Shown here: one piece after another, positions 27,305 to 28,922 of the stretch | How positions within the stretch are numbered: the first letter of the stretch is position 1 | How the letters are laid out: every line of letters starts with the position of its first letter | Source: a virus | DNA: 28,922 bases | Reading direction: 5' to 3' (one strand) | IMG/VR virus record: IMGVR_UViG_3300006128_000045 | Span: 1-28,922 of that record | Notes under the pieces: model-generated | The model's database searches: none | What the model was told of the DNA's origin: nothing | The model's input: only the letters and a program-made list of their open reading frames with translations | Position numbers and translations under genes: made by a program

Positions 27305-27585
27305 TTTTCATTATCCTCAAAATACATCTGTGCTAATTTATACATTAATGCCGCATGTTCTTTACTCTGCGGAACTTGTACCCTACGACCTTCTCTTAAA
27401 TCGTTTAATTCATCTATGAACGGTTCAATGTCGTTAGTATATATTGATTCCATTGTTTTGTAAAGCATTTTGGCATCCTCTTCGGTCATGCCTGCTGTCC
27501 AAGGTGGTTCATTTGGATCTTTGCGTAGTCCATAGTCATGACGGTAAGTCATACACATATCATGTATAATTTGTTCTTTTTTCAT
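27301..27585 (-). CDS. Conserved phage protein (94 residues)
   Basis: MKKEQIIHDMCMTYRHDYGL, then PWTAGMTEEDAKMLYKTMES and YTNDIEPFIDELNDLREGRR. I recognise the WTAGMTEED and NDIEP-x-M/I landmarks from phage hypothetical proteins. All-helical by eye. ATGA overlap with the upstream gene. Function unknown. Confidence 0.65.
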   Translation of the reverse strand: MKKEQIIHDMCMTYRHDYGLRKDPNEPPWTAGMTEEDAKMLYKTMESIYTNDIEPFIDELNDLREGRRVQVPQSKEHAALMYKLAQMYFEDNEK

Positions 27586-27878
27586 TTCATTATCAATTCT
27601 TTAAGTTTTTTTGCCGTGATAACTTCATGAACACCTTTGACTTCTTTCACGACCATTTCAATTTCAACGATTTCCCAATCTGCTACACGGTTACGATTTT
27701 CACCATCACCATACTTATTATAGCGCCCATCCGCATTCATAACACTGGTCAAAAATGTTCGTAGTTTACCTAATGTCTGAAAGATTCTACCAGATTTATC
27801 ATAGCTCGGATAATATGGAGTACCTGTAATGTATTTTTCAGGATCATCTTTATATCTAATTTTATACATTGTTGTCAT
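27582..27878 (-). CDS. Unknown protein (98 residues)
   Basis: The start at ATG 27878 makes the ATGA overlap with the upstream stop; two earlier residues (ATG 27884) are less likely. TTMYKIRYKDDPEKYITGTP is followed by GRIFQTLGKLRTFLTSVMNA and a C-terminal ADWEIVEIEMVVKEVKGVHE. Similar short proteins are found in phages as hypotheticals with W-E-I-V-E-I. Function unknown. Confidence 0.62.
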   Translation of the reverse strand: MTTMYKIRYKDDPEKYITGTPYYPSYDKSGRIFQTLGKLRTFLTSVMNADGRYNKYGDGENRNRVADWEIVEIEMVVKEVKGVHEVITAKKLKELIMK

Positions 27879-28105
27879 AACCATTTTAATGCGAATATAA
27901 CCGCATCCTTTTCTTTAGTAAACTTGAATTCAGCATTATCATATCTATCAATAACTCTATAACTATCACGGAAATTACGATCACACCATTTTCTAGCATT
28001 ATTTACTTTTTCATCATGTTCAAAATATCGTTTGCCATTTTGAGCAACCAACTTGATTGTATGAGGAAATTCTCTTTTACTTTTTCGTCTTTGTGCGGAA
28101 TTCAT
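27875..28105 (-). CDS. Conserved phage protein, basic (76 residues)
   Basis: NSAQRRKSKREFPHTIKLVA, KRYFEHDEKVNNARKWCDRN and the ending AEFKFTKEKDAVIFALKWL form a pattern I recognise from environmental phages (NSAQRRK, ARxWC, FxFxxEKDAVxFALKW). It is very basic at the N-terminus; RNA or DNA contact is possible. No clear Shine-Dalgarno is present before ATG 28105. Confidence 0.68.
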   Translation of the reverse strand: MNSAQRRKSKREFPHTIKLVAQNGKRYFEHDEKVNNARKWCDRNFRDSYRVIDRYDNAEFKFTKEKDAVIFALKWL

Positions 28106-28113
28106 ATAACCAA

Positions 28114-28161
28114 CTAGTCAAAAATGATATGGCAAAGTGTGTTTCTATTATGGTTGTTCAT
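28114..28161 (-). CDS. Possible 15-codon micro-gene after a FAELIVREC gene
   Basis: ATG 28161 overlaps the stop of the preceding gene as ATGA, with the usual GGAG in its end codons, and reads MNNHNRNTLCHIIFD before TAG. The start context equals that of all other genes following this family, so ribosomes should begin here, but 15 residues may be the remnant of a longer gene. Function unknown. Confidence 0.3.
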   Translation of the reverse strand: MNNHNRNTLCHIIFD

Positions 28162-28373
28162 TCTTCAACTCCAAAATGTTGTTTGATCCTGTCCTTGATA
28201 ACTTCAGAAATATTGCCATTGATACCATCTTCACGAGTATACCAAACCTGCTCCACACATTCCTTCACAATCAACATGGCGAACTTTACGGGGTCTAATT
28301 CGCCAGCAACATAATCACCATTGCTTTCAAGAACCAAGGCTTGGTCATATAGTTTTGCGATTAGTTCGTTCAT
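28158..28373 (-). CDS. FAELIVREC-family small protein (71 residues)
   Basis: Begins MNELIAKLYDQALVLES (ATG 28373; ATG 28376 also possible), with a degenerate core VKFAMLIVKECVEQVWY and the standard end DRIKQHFGVEE. It is the most divergent copy in the window and lies directly after the GIY-YIG gene, whose stop overlaps its start. Function unknown. Confidence 0.72.
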   Translation of the reverse strand: MNELIAKLYDQALVLESNGDYVAGELDPVKFAMLIVKECVEQVWYTREDGINGNISEVIKDRIKQHFGVEE

Positions 28374-28702
28374 CATTTGACTCCGAATGTATTTAATGCT
28401 GGTTGCAATGTATTAATCAATAGTGTTTCACGGCTATGTGCAGGACGCTTGCCGCGCACAACTTCCAACTTACCGAATACAAAACGCTCGGCACCACGCT
28501 CACGCAATGCACGGCTCAGACCCCAATCTTTGTTCTCAGTCAGTGCCCGTTGCATATGTTTCTGGCACCGACGATTCAATGTCTTACGCACATTGCCATT
28601 AAATGAAAGAGCAGTCAAACCAATGTAATACTCAAGTGTTACTGTATCTTGGATGTAGTACACGATATGATTTCGGTCACTGCGGCGTTTTCTTGAGTTC
28701 AT
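28373..28702 (-). CDS. GIY-YIG nuclease-like protein (109 residues)
   Basis: HIVYYIQDTVTLEYYIGLTA contains the two tyrosine motifs (VYYI...YYIG) of the GIY-YIG fold; the catalytic arginine candidate is in NRRCQKHMQRA, and the glutamate/asparagine site in RETLLINTLQPALNTFG matches the family (usually E...N). Length about 95-110 is the minimal domain. The family cuts DNA in homing, repair and restriction. The ATG at 28702 lies six bases after a consensus -10, so the transcript should be leaderless. It is the first gene of the early minus-strand cluster, next to the tandem repeats. Confidence 0.78.
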   Translation of the reverse strand: MNSRKRRSDRNHIVYYIQDTVTLEYYIGLTALSFNGNVRKTLNRRCQKHMQRALTENKDWGLSRALRERGAERFVFGKLEVVRGKRPAHSRETLLINTLQPALNTFGVK

Positions 28703-28708
28703 GCATGA

Positions 28709-28737
28709 ATTATAGCACCAGTACCATTTATTGTCAA
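28709..28737 (-). promoter_or_regulatory. Consensus early promoter, start-proximal
   Basis: Minus strand: TTGACA (28737-28732), 17-base spacer, TATAAT (28714-28709), six bases, then ATG 28702. It extends as TTGACAATAAATGG. Confidence 0.85.
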
Positions 28738-28739
28738 CC

Positions 28740-28831
28740 GAAATTTACTTTGGTATTCCCCTGAAATTTACTTTGGTATTCCCCTGAAATTTACTTTGGT
28801 ATTCCCCTGAAATTTACTTTGGTATTTCCTG
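28740..28831. repeat. Four tandem 23-bp direct repeats
   Basis: The unit GAAATTTACTTTGGTATTCC plus CCT occurs at 28740-28762, 28763-28785 and 28786-28808, identical; the fourth copy (28809-28831) ends TTTCCTG. There are no spacers, so it is not a CRISPR array. Position directly upstream of the first early promoter suggests iterons for replication or binding sites for a regulator. From 28832 to 28888 I see nothing further. Confidence 0.9.
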
Positions 28832-28884
28832 TGTATCAAATTAGACCTCAAAATAAAATATCGGTCCTAGCGTCCCTGAGACAC

Positions 28885-28908
28885 AAAAATGAGTACTTTC
28901 GTACTCAT
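28885..28908 (-). terminator. Hairpin terminator for a transcript entering from the right
   Basis: Minus strand ATGAGTAC-GAAA-GTACTCAT (28908-28889) followed by TTTTTG: eight pairs, a GNRA-type loop and a U-run. It would end a minus-strand operon lying beyond the window. The GC content is modest. Confidence 0.6.
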
Positions 28909-28922
28909 AAAGTGTACTACTT

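Noticed and set aside
28740-28831. CRISPR array
   Set aside because: The repeat units follow each other directly with no spacers, and no cas genes are near.
1-28922. tRNA genes
   Set aside because: I looked for CCA-ended cloverleaf patterns and GGTTCGAATCC-type T-arms in intergenic regions and saw none; a covariance scan could still find a diverged one.

Overview
The window looks like part of a large, AT-rich, lytic tailed phage genome of the T4-like (myovirus) kind, probably from an aquatic metagenome and infecting a proteobacterium. The reasons are: dozens of very short genes packed end to end with ATGA overlaps; free-standing homing endonucleases; phage copies of host-type enzymes (dCMP deaminase, MazG-like, IF-1, superoxide dismutase, A-type Fe-S carrier, pirin); long fibre genes rich in Gly, Ser, Thr and Asn; near-consensus sigma70 promoters in front of small genes; and T4-late-like nATAAATA boxes in front of structural or virion-type genes. 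No tRNA, rRNA, CRISPR array, IS element or integrase was seen.

Layout. (1) 1-6296, mostly + strand: the end of a metallophosphoesterase, a winged-helix-like small protein, a cupin, a run of overlapping small genes including a MazG-like protein, dCMP deaminase and two small proteins. Two minus-strand homing endonuclease genes are inserted (307-1044, 4618-5223). (2) 6293-7894, - strand: a three-gene envelope cassette (DUF4337 membrane protein, exported small protein, D-Ala-D-Ala carboxypeptidase-like PBP). (3) 7974-11013, + strand: HAD-type 5'-nucleotidase, AbrB-like and structural-type small proteins, IF-1, superoxide dismutase and an IscA/ErpA-like protein. (4) 11067-20784, + strand: three large fibre/adhesin genes, a papain-like cysteine protease, two LamG-type proteins and a pirin, closed by a strong bidirectional terminator. 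(5) 20806-28702, - strand: an early region of about 30 small genes driven by at least eight near-consensus promoters, many of which keep the string TTGACAATAAAT. It includes three WYL_2/SH3-like or nucleic-acid-binding candidates, small membrane proteins and most copies of a FAELIVREC...HFGVEE gene family. Four tandem 23-bp repeats lie upstream of its first promoter.

The most notable patterns beyond gene content are these. At least seven promoters, both sigma70-type and late-type, sit so close to an ATG that their transcripts should be leaderless, and the same phage carries IF-1. All seven FAELIVREC-family genes end in a peptide whose codons also carry the Shine-Dalgarno and ATGA start of the next gene. 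The two unrelated homing endonuclease genes share a leader with a covarying 5' hairpin just after a late-type promoter. The superoxide dismutase and the HAD nucleotidase both begin with a short peptide resembling the T4 capsid-targeting sequence. A late promoter box lies in the loop of a hairpin that would hide the ribosome-binding site of the first fibre gene. A small early gene is broken by one base in an A-run. Several small genes under 60 codons were added by reading the sequence directly.

All functional calls come from motif recognition by eye; no database search or structure prediction was run.
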